Below the pieces are notes generated by a model. The model was given only the letters and a program-made list of their open reading frames with translations. It did not search any database and was not told the DNA's origin. Below are positions 1 to 6,128 of a stretch of DNA of 15,457 nt, in pieces. The stretch comes from HK-STAS-PATE-36 sp964565615 (GTDB taxonomy: Bacteria > Patescibacteriota > Saccharimonadia > Saccharimonadales > JAGQNJ01). The stretch covers positions 1-15,457 of the forward strand of contig CAZMFO010000020.1 of assembly GCA_964565615.1 (NCBI GenBank), in the 5' to 3' direction. A program made the translations under genes and the position numbers. Position 1 is the first letter of the stretch, and each line of letters opens with the position of its first letter.

Positions 1-58
1 AAACATAACTATTCCACATAGTAAAGTGTCCACGATGTAGTGGGTAAGTGCAAAAATC

Positions 59-87
59 TTGACAAATAGTAGTACTTGTGCTAATAT
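59..87 (+). promoter_or_regulatory. sigma-70 promoter for the 59-aa ORF
   Basis: A perfect -35 box TTGACA (59-64) is followed after 17 bp by TAATAT (82-87), a four-of-six match to the -10 consensus. Predicted transcription start is near 94-95, giving a leader of about 36 nt that carries an AAGGA Shine-Dalgarno (115-119) before the ATG at 131. This is the only perfect TTGACA-spaced promoter I see in the window. Nothing can be assigned to positions 1-58. Confidence 0.65.
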
Positions 88-130
88 AGAATAGTTAATT
101 TTTGAAAAAACAAAAAGGATTAGATAAATT

Positions 131-310
131 ATGACAAACCCAAAAGTTAGCAAAGATGCCAGTTTCGTACCAGCGGTTGTTTCGCCCACTCAAGACCAAA
201 TGGATAAATGGGTCGAAGAAGAGCTTGCCCAAGCCTCTGATATACAGATGCTCGGGGACGACTCTCCGCAAGCCCTCTTTGACGAACCACAATCCCCATC
301 TTTAGATTAG
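131..310 (+). CDS. unrecognised acidic small protein, 59 aa
   Basis: An ATG at 131 opens 59 codons ending in TAG at 308-310, just upstream of dnaG. It is not recognised as any family. The product is hydrophilic and acidic, with several Asp/Glu clusters (KWVEEEL near residues 26-32, LGDD at 41-44) and a C-terminal third rich in Pro, Ser, Gln and Asp. There is no membrane segment, signal peptide or cysteine, so it is probably a soluble, partly disordered cytoplasmic protein. Support for its being real is the strong promoter at 59-87 and an AAGGA Shine-Dalgarno at 115-119, 11 nt before the start. It occupies the position that a small gene such as rpsU holds upstream of dnaG in enterobacteria, but it does not resemble S21. 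A leader peptide or small regulator is possible; function is unknown. Confidence 0.6.
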   Translation: MTNPKVSKDASFVPAVVSPTQDQMDKWVEEELAQASDIQMLGDDSPQALFDEPQSPSLD

Positions 311-361
311 TTTTAATCATTGTTTGTTTGGTAGCTCTATAGATAGTTTTTATCAATAGCG

Positions 362-367
362 TACAAT
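362..367 (+). promoter_or_regulatory. -10 element upstream of dnaG
   Basis: TACAAT (five of six to TATAAT) ends 11 nt before the dnaG ATG at 379. No good -35 or extended TG is visible. If used, the leader would be only about 3-5 nt, and no Shine-Dalgarno precedes the ATG. This fits the short-leader pattern elsewhere in the window, though less neatly. Confidence 0.4.
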
Positions 368-378
368 GGTAGTACATT

Positions 379-2145
379 ATGGATGCGGTAGAGGATATTA
401 AGCAACGCTTAGCTATTGAGGATGTTATCGGTGAATATATTGAGTTAAAACGCGCAGGGAGGAACTTTCGTGGTCTAAGCCCGTTTAATTCCGAGAAGAC
501 ACCTAGTTTTATGGTTAGCCCCGAAAAGCAAATATGGCATGATTTTTCATCCGGCAAAGGGGGCAATATCTTTAGCTTTGTGATGGAAATGGAGGGGCTG
601 GATTTTAAAGGAGCTTTGGAGCTTTTGGCTCGTAAAGCGGGAGTAGATTTAGCTCAATATAGAAGTAGTAGTTTTGCAAAAAACACTAAACTTAAAGAGC
701 GATTGTACAGTGCTCTTGACCTAGCCACAAAGTTTTATCAAGCTCAATTAAAAAATAACAAGACAGTTTTAGATTATATTATAAAAGAAAGGGAATTAAC
801 CAAAGACACGGTACTAGAGTTTAAAATTGGTTATGCTCCGTCTAGCGGGCAGGCATTATGTAATTTTTTGCTAAAAAAAGGTTTTTCGGCTGACGAAATC
901 AAAAAAGCCGGTTTGGGCAATGTCTTTAGTGGTCGGTTAAGAGATATGTTTCGTGGGCGAATGATGATTGGTTTACTGGATTCACAAGGGCGAGCTATTG
1001 GATTTACAGCTCGTCAGATAGAGAACGATAAAAACAGTCCAAAATACATTAACACCCCACAAACATTGTTGTACGATAAAAGCCGACATATTTTTGGGCT
1101 ACATCTAGCTAAGGAGTCAATAAGAAAAAAGGATTTTGTAGTTGTGGTAGAAGGGAATATGGATGTAATTATGAGCCATCAGGTTAATGTTAAAAATGTT
1201 GTGGCTACGGCTGGTACTGCTATGACCGCACAACACTTTAAGGAGATTTCTAGATTTTCACCAGATATCCGACTTAGTTTTGACCAAGATCAGGCTGGTA
1301 TAAATGCTACTGAAAGAACCATACTTTTGGCGTTGGGGCAAGATATTAAGCTTAGCGTCGTTACTATACCTAGCGGAAAAGATCCAGATGAACTTATTAA
1401 AGTTGACAAAAAAGTATGGCAACAAATAATTACTAAGTCGGTTTACTCGGTTGATTGGTTGATCGACCACTACTCTAGGGACATTGATATAACTAGTGGC
1501 GAAGGTAAAAAAGATTTTGCTCAAAAGATTGTGCCGGTCATAAATAGATTACTAAGTCCGGTAGAGAAGGAACATTATCAAAATCTTGTGGCCAAAAAGC
1601 TGGGGGTTAGTGTTACGGCAGTACAGTCTCAAGTATCTGCTAAGGTCAATCATAGAATAAAAAAACAAAAATCAGTTGAACAAGTTAGTAAACAACAGGC
1701 AGACCTAGCCAAAACAGAAAATCAATACTTGAGCCTATTGTTTATGCAACCTAGTTTGCGGATATACACTCAAGTAGCCCAGCCAAATATGTTGCACAGC
1801 GAGGAAGCCAAAGAAATGTTTCGGTTTTTGACAGAGAACAGTTCTTTAAAAGCCAAAGAAATCGCAGAAAAAATAAAAGATGTGCAAAGTTTGAGCGATT
1901 ATGGTAAAGTAATCTCATTATTATATGAGGAACTCTATGCTAACCTCGAGTTTATTGAGCTTGAATACGAAGCCACTCGGTTGCAGGTGCGTGTCATAGA
2001 TCATTTTGTTAAGGAGCAAAAGTTAATAATAACAGCACGGCTTAAAGCGGGTGTTTCCCCAGAAGAGGAGATGAGCCTTTTAGAGCAAGCTAAGCAACTA
2101 GACCAACTACTAAAAAAAGCAAAGGAGAGTAAGTATGGGCGATGA
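379..2145 (+). CDS. dnaG: DNA primase DnaG, zinc ligands absent
   Basis: Replicative primase that makes RNA primers for Okazaki fragments and works with the DnaB helicase. At 588 aa it is of normal length. The N-terminal CHC2-type domain (about 1-95) keeps the scaffold (EKTPSF, WHDF, GKGG), but all four zinc ligands are replaced: S34, N37, D55 and S58 sit where C-x2-H-x17-C-x2-C is expected, with spacing preserved. The catalytic core follows, including FRGRMM and PKYIN motifs. The TOPRIM domain has VEGNMD (E258) and FDQDQAG (D302, D304), matching the metal-binding acidic residues. The C-terminal part (about 450-588) is divergent and helical, as expected for the helicase-interaction domain. 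The start is set by homology, since no Shine-Dalgarno is present. The gene overlaps rpoD by 11 nt, giving the classical dnaG-rpoD pair. Identity is sure; activity with a metal-free N-domain is inferred from the intact core. Confidence 0.97.
   Translation: MDAVEDIKQRLAIEDVIGEYIELKRAGRNFRGLSPFNSEKTPSFMVSPEKQIWHDFSSGKGGNIFSFVMEMEGLDFKGALELLARKAGVDLAQYRSSSFAKNTKLKERLYSALDLATKFYQAQLKNNKTVLDYIIKERELTKDTVLEFKIGYAPSSGQALCNFLLKKGFSADEIKKAGLGNVFSGRLRDMFRGRMMIGLLDSQGRAIGFTARQIENDKNSPKYINTPQTLLYDKSRHIFGLHLAKESIRKKDFVVVVEGNMDVIMSHQVNVKNVVATAGTAMTAQHFKEISRFSPDIRLSFDQDQAGINATERTILLALGQDIKLSVVTIPSGKDPDELIKVDKKVWQQIITKSVYSVDWLIDHYSRDIDITSGEGKKDFAQKIVPVINRLLSPVEKEHYQNLVAKKLGVSVTAVQSQVSAKVNHRIKKQKSVEQVSKQQADLAKTENQYLSLLFMQPSLRIYTQVAQPNMLHSEEAKEMFRFLTENSSLKAKEIAEKIKDVQSLSDYGKVISLLYEELYANLEFIELEYEATRLQVRVIDHFVKEQKLIITARLKAGVSPEEEMSLLEQAKQLDQLLKKAKESKYGR
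2121..2127 (+). promoter_or_regulatory. Shine-Dalgarno of rpoD inside dnaG
   Basis: AAAGGAG lies 7 nt before the rpoD ATG at 2135, within the last codons of dnaG. It fixes the rpoD start and indicates co-translation of the two overlapping genes. Confidence 0.7.
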
Positions 2146-3241
2146 CAAAGATAAGAAGAGCTTAGAGAGCGTTAAGCTAAAACTATTCAATAAGGCAAAA
2201 AGAGAAGGCAAAATTGAACAAAGAGAAATTTTTAAGGTTATCCCAGATACGCCCGATAATATTGACTTGCTAGATAAGTTTCACGCTGAGTTACTTGATG
2301 CCGGGGTTGATGTTATTGAGGCAACTGAGCCAAACGCAGAAGATTTTTCTGATGAATGGGTTGACGAAGAAGAAGAGGTTGTTGTTGAAGAGCAGATATA
2401 TGCAGATGATATTTCGGATGATTCTGTTAGGCTTTATTTGCGAGAGATAGGTAAGATACCGTTGTTGAAGCCCGACGAGGAACTAGAGCTAGCTTACAAG
2501 GTTGTGGCTGGCGATAAACGCGCTAAGGATAAAATGGCTGAGGCAAATATGCGCCTTGTTGTGTCTATCGCTAAGCGCTATGTTGGTCGAGGGCTGGATT
2601 TATTGGATCTCATACAAGAAGGAAACACCGGTTTATTAAGAGCTGTTGAAAAGTTTGATCCGGATAAAGGGTTTAAGTTTTCTACATATGCGACATGGTG
2701 GATTAGGCAAGCGATAACTAGAGCCATCGCTGATCAAGCAAGGACTATTAGGATACCGGTGCATATGGTAGAAACAATTAATAAATTACTTAGAACCCAA
2801 CGACGACTAACTCAAGACCTCAATCGCGAACCATCAAACGAAGAGATTGCCAAAGCTATGGAAATTGATGTTGATAAGGTAGAGCATATTATGAAGATCA
2901 AACAAGACATTAGCTCTCTTGATGCTAGCGTCCGTGATGATGAAGAGGATAGTGTTTTGGGCGATTTTATTGAAGACGAAGACACAATTAGTCCCGAAGA
3001 TTCAGCTACTGGTCAACTATTAAAAGAGCACATCAGAGATTTGCTGGGTGCTTTAAGCGAACGAGAGCAAAAGATTATCAAATTGCGTTTTGGGTTAGAA
3101 GATGGTCGTTCGCACACCCTTGAAGAAGTAGGGCAGGAGTTTAATGTTACTAGAGAACGAATTCGTCAGATTGAAGCAAAGGCACTGGCTAAGCTTCGTA
3201 AGCATAAGGATAGCAAGAACATTTACGATTACATAAGTTAG
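2135..3241 (+). CDS. rpoD: primary sigma factor RpoD/SigA
   Basis: Housekeeping sigma-70 subunit that directs RNA polymerase to promoters. The 368 residues contain all the regions of a primary sigma. Region 1.1 (about 8-62) is followed by an acidic linker (66-87). Region 1.2 begins at SVRLYLREIG (97-106). Region 2 includes NMRLVVSIAKRY and the -10-reading helix STYATWWIRQ (183-192). Region 3 starts at RIPVHMVE (206-213), whose H210 and E213 correspond to the residues that in E. coli sigma-70 contact the TG of extended -10 promoters. Region 4 has the helix-turn-helix TLEEVGQEFNVTRERIRQIE (328-347). The length resembles SigA of Firmicutes; the non-conserved insert of the E. coli protein is missing. 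It follows dnaG with an 11-nt overlap and a good Shine-Dalgarno. Its extended -10 contacts fit the TGn -10 elements seen across the window. Confidence 0.97.
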   Translation: MGDDKDKKSLESVKLKLFNKAKREGKIEQREIFKVIPDTPDNIDLLDKFHAELLDAGVDVIEATEPNAEDFSDEWVDEEEEVVVEEQIYADDISDDSVRLYLREIGKIPLLKPDEELELAYKVVAGDKRAKDKMAEANMRLVVSIAKRYVGRGLDLLDLIQEGNTGLLRAVEKFDPDKGFKFSTYATWWIRQAITRAIADQARTIRIPVHMVETINKLLRTQRRLTQDLNREPSNEEIAKAMEIDVDKVEHIMKIKQDISSLDASVRDDEEDSVLGDFIEDEDTISPEDSATGQLLKEHIRDLLGALSEREQKIIKLRFGLEDGRSHTLEEVGQEFNVTRERIRQIEAKALAKLRKHKDSKNIYDYIS

Positions 3242-3242
3242 T

Positions 3243-3350
3243 ATGAGAATTCTCCACTTGCTAATTTGGATTTTTTTGCCTAGCATTGTTGCTTCGGCGA
3301 TTTTTGTGCCGATTATTTACTTAAAAAAGAGAAGAAGGGGTAAACAGTGA
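3243..3350 (+). CDS. 35-aa single-span membrane peptide
   Basis: This small ORF fills the gap between rpoD and the kinase gene exactly. Its ATG lies 1 nt after the rpoD stop (TAG-T-ATG), and its TGA stop overlaps the GTG start of the next gene in GTGA (3347-3350). The peptide has one hydrophobic segment (about residues 4-26, with ILHLLIWIFLPSIV near its start) followed by a strongly basic tail KKRRRGK, predicting one membrane helix with the C-terminus in the cytoplasm by the positive-inside rule. No Shine-Dalgarno is placed close to its start, so translation would rely on reinitiation after rpoD. I recognise no family. The coding case rests on gene tiling and composition. The alternative is an untranslated 105-nt spacer that happens to be open. 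Confidence 0.5.
   Translation: MRILHLLIWIFLPSIVASAIFVPIIYLKKRRRGKQ
3335..3340 (+). promoter_or_regulatory. Shine-Dalgarno deciding a GTG start
   Basis: AAGGGG ends 6 nt before the GTG at 3347. It supports this GTG as the start of the P-loop kinase gene. The P-loop begins at residue 8, so no later start is tenable. Confidence 0.6.
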
Positions 3351-3961
3351 ATATTATTGGAATTGCTGGTCTGCCACGAAGTGGTAAGGACTCTTTGGCA
3401 GAATTATTTATGGCTTGTGGCTATTTTGGTGTATCTCTGGGCGATATCGTTCGGGAAGAAGCCAGAAAGCGTCATAGCGACGAACCAGACCCTATCTCTG
3501 TAAAAAATATGACTGAAACATCTAACTATTTACGAAGCACAAAGGGCGCTGATTTTGCCCTTAAAGAGGCTTTGGAGCGTTATGAAATTGCCAAACAGAG
3601 TCAAGACTATCAGGGCTTGGTTGTGTTTAGCGTGCGGGCACCTGTTGAAGTTGATTTTATCTTACAAAACAAGGGAAAGTTGATTTGGGTTGAGGCAAGC
3701 GACCAAGTGCGTTTTAGTCGATCTCAATCAGCTCGAAGGGAGGGTGAGTCAGATCAAACCATAACCGAAATGCTAGAACACGAAAAGCTACAAGAGGTTC
3801 CACAGGCTGGAATGCCAAAAGAAGTTCAGATGAATACTAGCTATGTTAAAGAAAATGCAACAGAGATTTTTGAGAATAACGGAGATGATTTTGAGGAGTT
3901 TAAACAGAAAGCTACAAAGGTATTTAATCTTAAAGATAAGCCTTTTGATGTAGTAAAGTAG
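3347..3961 (+). CDS. P-loop nucleotide kinase, UPF0200/dephospho-CoA kinase-like
   Basis: A 204-aa cytoplasmic P-loop protein of the small-molecule/nucleotide kinase type. The Walker A motif is GLPRSGKDS (8-16), with Asp following the Lys as in some deoxynucleotide and metabolite kinases. It is followed by VSLGDIVREEA (29-39), which closely resembles the motif after the P-loop in archaeal UPF0200 proteins. FSVRAPVEV (94-102) sits where those proteins have an (D)GIRs.xEV motif, and RFSRSQSARREGESD (122-136) looks like the Arg-rich lid. Archaeal relatives are annotated as putative dephospho-CoA kinase or nucleotide kinase; the substrate cannot be read from this sequence. The acidic/basic C-terminal 40 residues are unassigned. 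It starts at GTG in a 4-nt overlap with the 35-aa ORF, and the polyprenyl synthase follows after 9 nt, so it is clearly within the dnaG-rpoD operon. Kinase fold is confident, exact function is not. Confidence 0.75.
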   Translation: MNIIGIAGLPRSGKDSLAELFMACGYFGVSLGDIVREEARKRHSDEPDPISVKNMTETSNYLRSTKGADFALKEALERYEIAKQSQDYQGLVVFSVRAPVEVDFILQNKGKLIWVEASDQVRFSRSQSARREGESDQTITEMLEHEKLQEVPQAGMPKEVQMNTSYVKENATEIFENNGDDFEEFKQKATKVFNLKDKPFDVVK

Positions 3962-3970
3962 GGGTTAAGG

Positions 3971-5083
3971 ATGATGAAAAATACCTTACAGATAAACAGA
4001 CAAGCAGATCTATTTAACAAAAAGCTTGCTCAGTATAAAGATTTAATAGATGCGGACATAAAGCTGTACACAAAAACTATTCAAAAAAGTATCCTACAAA
4101 AGTATGGTGCGTCTTCACGGATTGCTACAGACGCCTTTCTTGAAATACTCGGTCGGGGAGGTAAGCGTATTAGGGGGTCACTTGTGATGGCTGGCTATGA
4201 GATGATGGGTGGAACAAACCAAAAAATGATTATTGAGGCCAGCCGAGCGATTGAAATGATCCATGCTTACATACTTATAATGGATGATATTCAAGATAAC
4301 AGCTCGGTGCGTAGAGGCGGTCCAACCGCACATATTGCTCTGGCAGATTATCATCGTCGGCATTATTTATCTGGTGATGCTAATCATTTTGGCGTTTCGC
4401 AGGCATTAAATGCTATGGGCATAGGAAACCATGCTTCACAAGTCATCGTTCTAAACCTTGATGTTGACGAAGATCTTAGAATAAAGGCCTCAAGCATTTT
4501 AAATCAGGCAATGATAACTACTGCTTATGGTCAGACTAATGACATTATGAACGAGGTTAAAGCAGATGTTGGACTGACAGACATAAATAATGTTTTAGAG
4601 TGGAAGACGGCATACTATACTTTCTTAAATCCACTAACATTTGGAATGGTATTAGCTGGTGCTGATTGTCGGGCGACTGATGCTGTTCGGGATTATTGTT
4701 TGAATGCCGGGCGCGCTTTTCAAATTACTGATGATATTTTAGGGATATTTGGTAGTGAGCTTGAGGTTGGAAAAAATCCTATGGACGACATCAAGGAAGG
4801 AAAGCGCACACTACTAACAATTTATGCTTTGGAGTATGCCGATAAAGCAGATCAGAACTTTTTGATTCAGATGTTGGGCAACCAAGACCTAACAATGGCC
4901 GAGTTTGATCGTTGCAAAAAGATAATAACAGAGTCGGGATCGCTAAAGCACGCCCAAAACGAAGCAATTGAGTGTATCGGCAAAGCAATAAGATCTATTC
5001 AAGATCAAAAAATATCGTGGCGACAGGAGGGTGTTGACTTTTTGATTGGCTTAGTGAGTGCTTTAGCTAACCGAAGAGCCTAA
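3971..5083 (+). CDS. polyprenyl diphosphate synthase (GGPP/FPP synthase-like)
   Basis: Trans-isoprenyl diphosphate synthase that adds IPP units to an allylic diphosphate. It has 370 residues. GRGGKRIRGSL (61-71) matches the N-terminal diphosphate/IPP-binding motif. The first aspartate-rich motif is DDIQD (105-109) followed by RRGGPTAH. The second is DDILG in FQITDDILGIFG (254-258), followed by a GKNPMDDIKEGKRTLL block typical of the family. Tyr100 is five residues before the first DDxxD, which in type I enzymes usually goes with short-chain (C15-C20) products; chain length is therefore an inference. The usual GDxLL region is divergent (HFGVSQALNAMGIGNH). AGGGG at 3960-3964 can serve as Shine-Dalgarno for the ATG at 3971; a second ATG directly follows. 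It ends the operon and precedes a squalene/phytoene synthase-like gene, suggesting a connected isoprenoid function. Confidence 0.92.
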   Translation: MMKNTLQINRQADLFNKKLAQYKDLIDADIKLYTKTIQKSILQKYGASSRIATDAFLEILGRGGKRIRGSLVMAGYEMMGGTNQKMIIEASRAIEMIHAYILIMDDIQDNSSVRRGGPTAHIALADYHRRHYLSGDANHFGVSQALNAMGIGNHASQVIVLNLDVDEDLRIKASSILNQAMITTAYGQTNDIMNEVKADVGLTDINNVLEWKTAYYTFLNPLTFGMVLAGADCRATDAVRDYCLNAGRAFQITDDILGIFGSELEVGKNPMDDIKEGKRTLLTIYALEYADKADQNFLIQMLGNQDLTMAEFDRCKKIITESGSLKHAQNEAIECIGKAIRSIQDQKISWRQEGVDFLIGLVSALANRRA

Positions 5084-5098
5084 TAACATAGCAAAAGA

Positions 5099-5107
5099 TG
5101 ATACAAT
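5099..5107 (+). promoter_or_regulatory. extended -10 promoter, near-leaderless start
   Basis: TGATACAAT is a TGn extended -10 with hexamer TACAAT (5102-5107), five of six to consensus. It ends 7 nt before the ATG at 5115. No convincing -35 or Shine-Dalgarno is present. It would make the squalene/phytoene synthase-like gene independent of the upstream operon and start its mRNA essentially at the ATG. Confidence 0.55.
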
Positions 5108-5114
5108 ATGATTA

Positions 5115-6119
5115 ATGGAAGCCGAGCAGAACATCATAAAAAACATCGACAAAACCATATATCTAACAGGTAAATTTTTCCCGAAACGGGTAAGAGATGA
5201 TGTCTATAGTTTGTGTGGCTTTGTGGGGACAGCAGAGAGCTATATTGGCAATAAAGCAACTCATAAAAAAGTGTTAGCGCTAGAGAAATCTTACGAGAGT
5301 GCTGTTTCGGACAATGCTTTTGATGCAATTGCTCATAAATGGGACGATCTGGACACACGAGTTGTAAAACATATTGTTCGCTTACAGCATAAGTATAAGT
5401 TTGAAAAGGTCTGGGTAGAGGGTTTCTTTAGATCTATGAAGATGGATATGTTAAAAAAGAAACCCTCTTCGCTCGAAGATTTGCGGGATTATATTTATGG
5501 TTCTGCCGAAGTAATCGGGTTGATGTTTGCCAAGATATTAGACTTGCCTCAAGAGTCATACGAAGCAGTACAGGCACAAGCTCGGGTTATCAAATGGGTT
5601 GATATATTGAGGAGCTTAGACGAGGACACAGAGCAAGAAAGGCACTATTTTCCAACCAAAGAAGTAAGGAAGTATGGCCTTAGTGATTTAACCGAGGATA
5701 CTGCCCAAGAGCATATTAAGGAGTTTGAGAAGTTTATTGGCGCACAGGTCAAAATGTATTACAAATGGCAAAAAGAGGCCGATGATGCTATGGCATTTGT
5801 TCCAGAGCGCTACCAGATACCCATTAGAACAACCATAGATATCTATAGCTGGATACTAAAAGAGATAGAAGCTAATCCGATGGTAGTATATGAAAAGAAG
5901 TTAAAACCACGAAAAAGACAAATCATCAGACAAATAATCAAAAACTCTGCGAGAGGAACGGCACGAGTTACTGTTAGAACCACTAAACAAGTAAGGTCGG
6001 GAGTAAAAAAGGTGAGGCCAGTTACCAAGGCGGTTATTCCTAAAATTAAGAATGTCCCATCGGTAACCAAAGAAAAGGCCAAAGAGCTGAAAGATAAATA
6101 CATAGAGCTTGATGATTAA
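5115..6119 (+). CDS. squalene/phytoene synthase-like protein, degenerate motifs
   Basis: Residues 1-260 resemble the trans-prenyl head-to-head synthase family (SQS_PSY), with VYSLCGFVGTAESYIGN (30-46) and WVDILRSLDEDTEQERHYFP (161-180) at the places of the two aspartate-rich motifs. The catalytic residues are not intact. The first DxxxD reads E41-SYI-G45. In the second, the family's RD becomes R166-S167, while E170-D171 and the YFP end remain. Residues 261-334 are an extra, strongly basic Lys/Arg/Val/Thr-rich tail with no counterpart in the family, ending in ELKDKYIELDD. There are no membrane spans. The gene lies 31 nt after a polyprenyl synthase, so its ancestral substrate class is plausible, but normal catalysis is doubtful. 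It may be a repurposed or non-catalytic relative. The start follows from a -10 element placed 7 nt upstream. It converges on the ATPase gene with a 9-nt gap. Confidence 0.75.
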   Translation: MEAEQNIIKNIDKTIYLTGKFFPKRVRDDVYSLCGFVGTAESYIGNKATHKKVLALEKSYESAVSDNAFDAIAHKWDDLDTRVVKHIVRLQHKYKFEKVWVEGFFRSMKMDMLKKKPSSLEDLRDYIYGSAEVIGLMFAKILDLPQESYEAVQAQARVIKWVDILRSLDEDTEQERHYFPTKEVRKYGLSDLTEDTAQEHIKEFEKFIGAQVKMYYKWQKEADDAMAFVPERYQIPIRTTIDIYSWILKEIEANPMVVYEKKLKPRKRQIIRQIIKNSARGTARVTVRTTKQVRSGVKKVRPVTKAVIPKIKNVPSVTKEKAKELKDKYIELDD

Positions 6120-6128
6120 ATTAATAAA

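Noticed and set aside
147..566. 139-codon minus-strand ORF across the 59-aa ORF and the start of dnaG
   Set aside because: It overlaps the conserved DnaG N-terminus antisense and its translation shows no domain or consistent composition; a shadow ORF.
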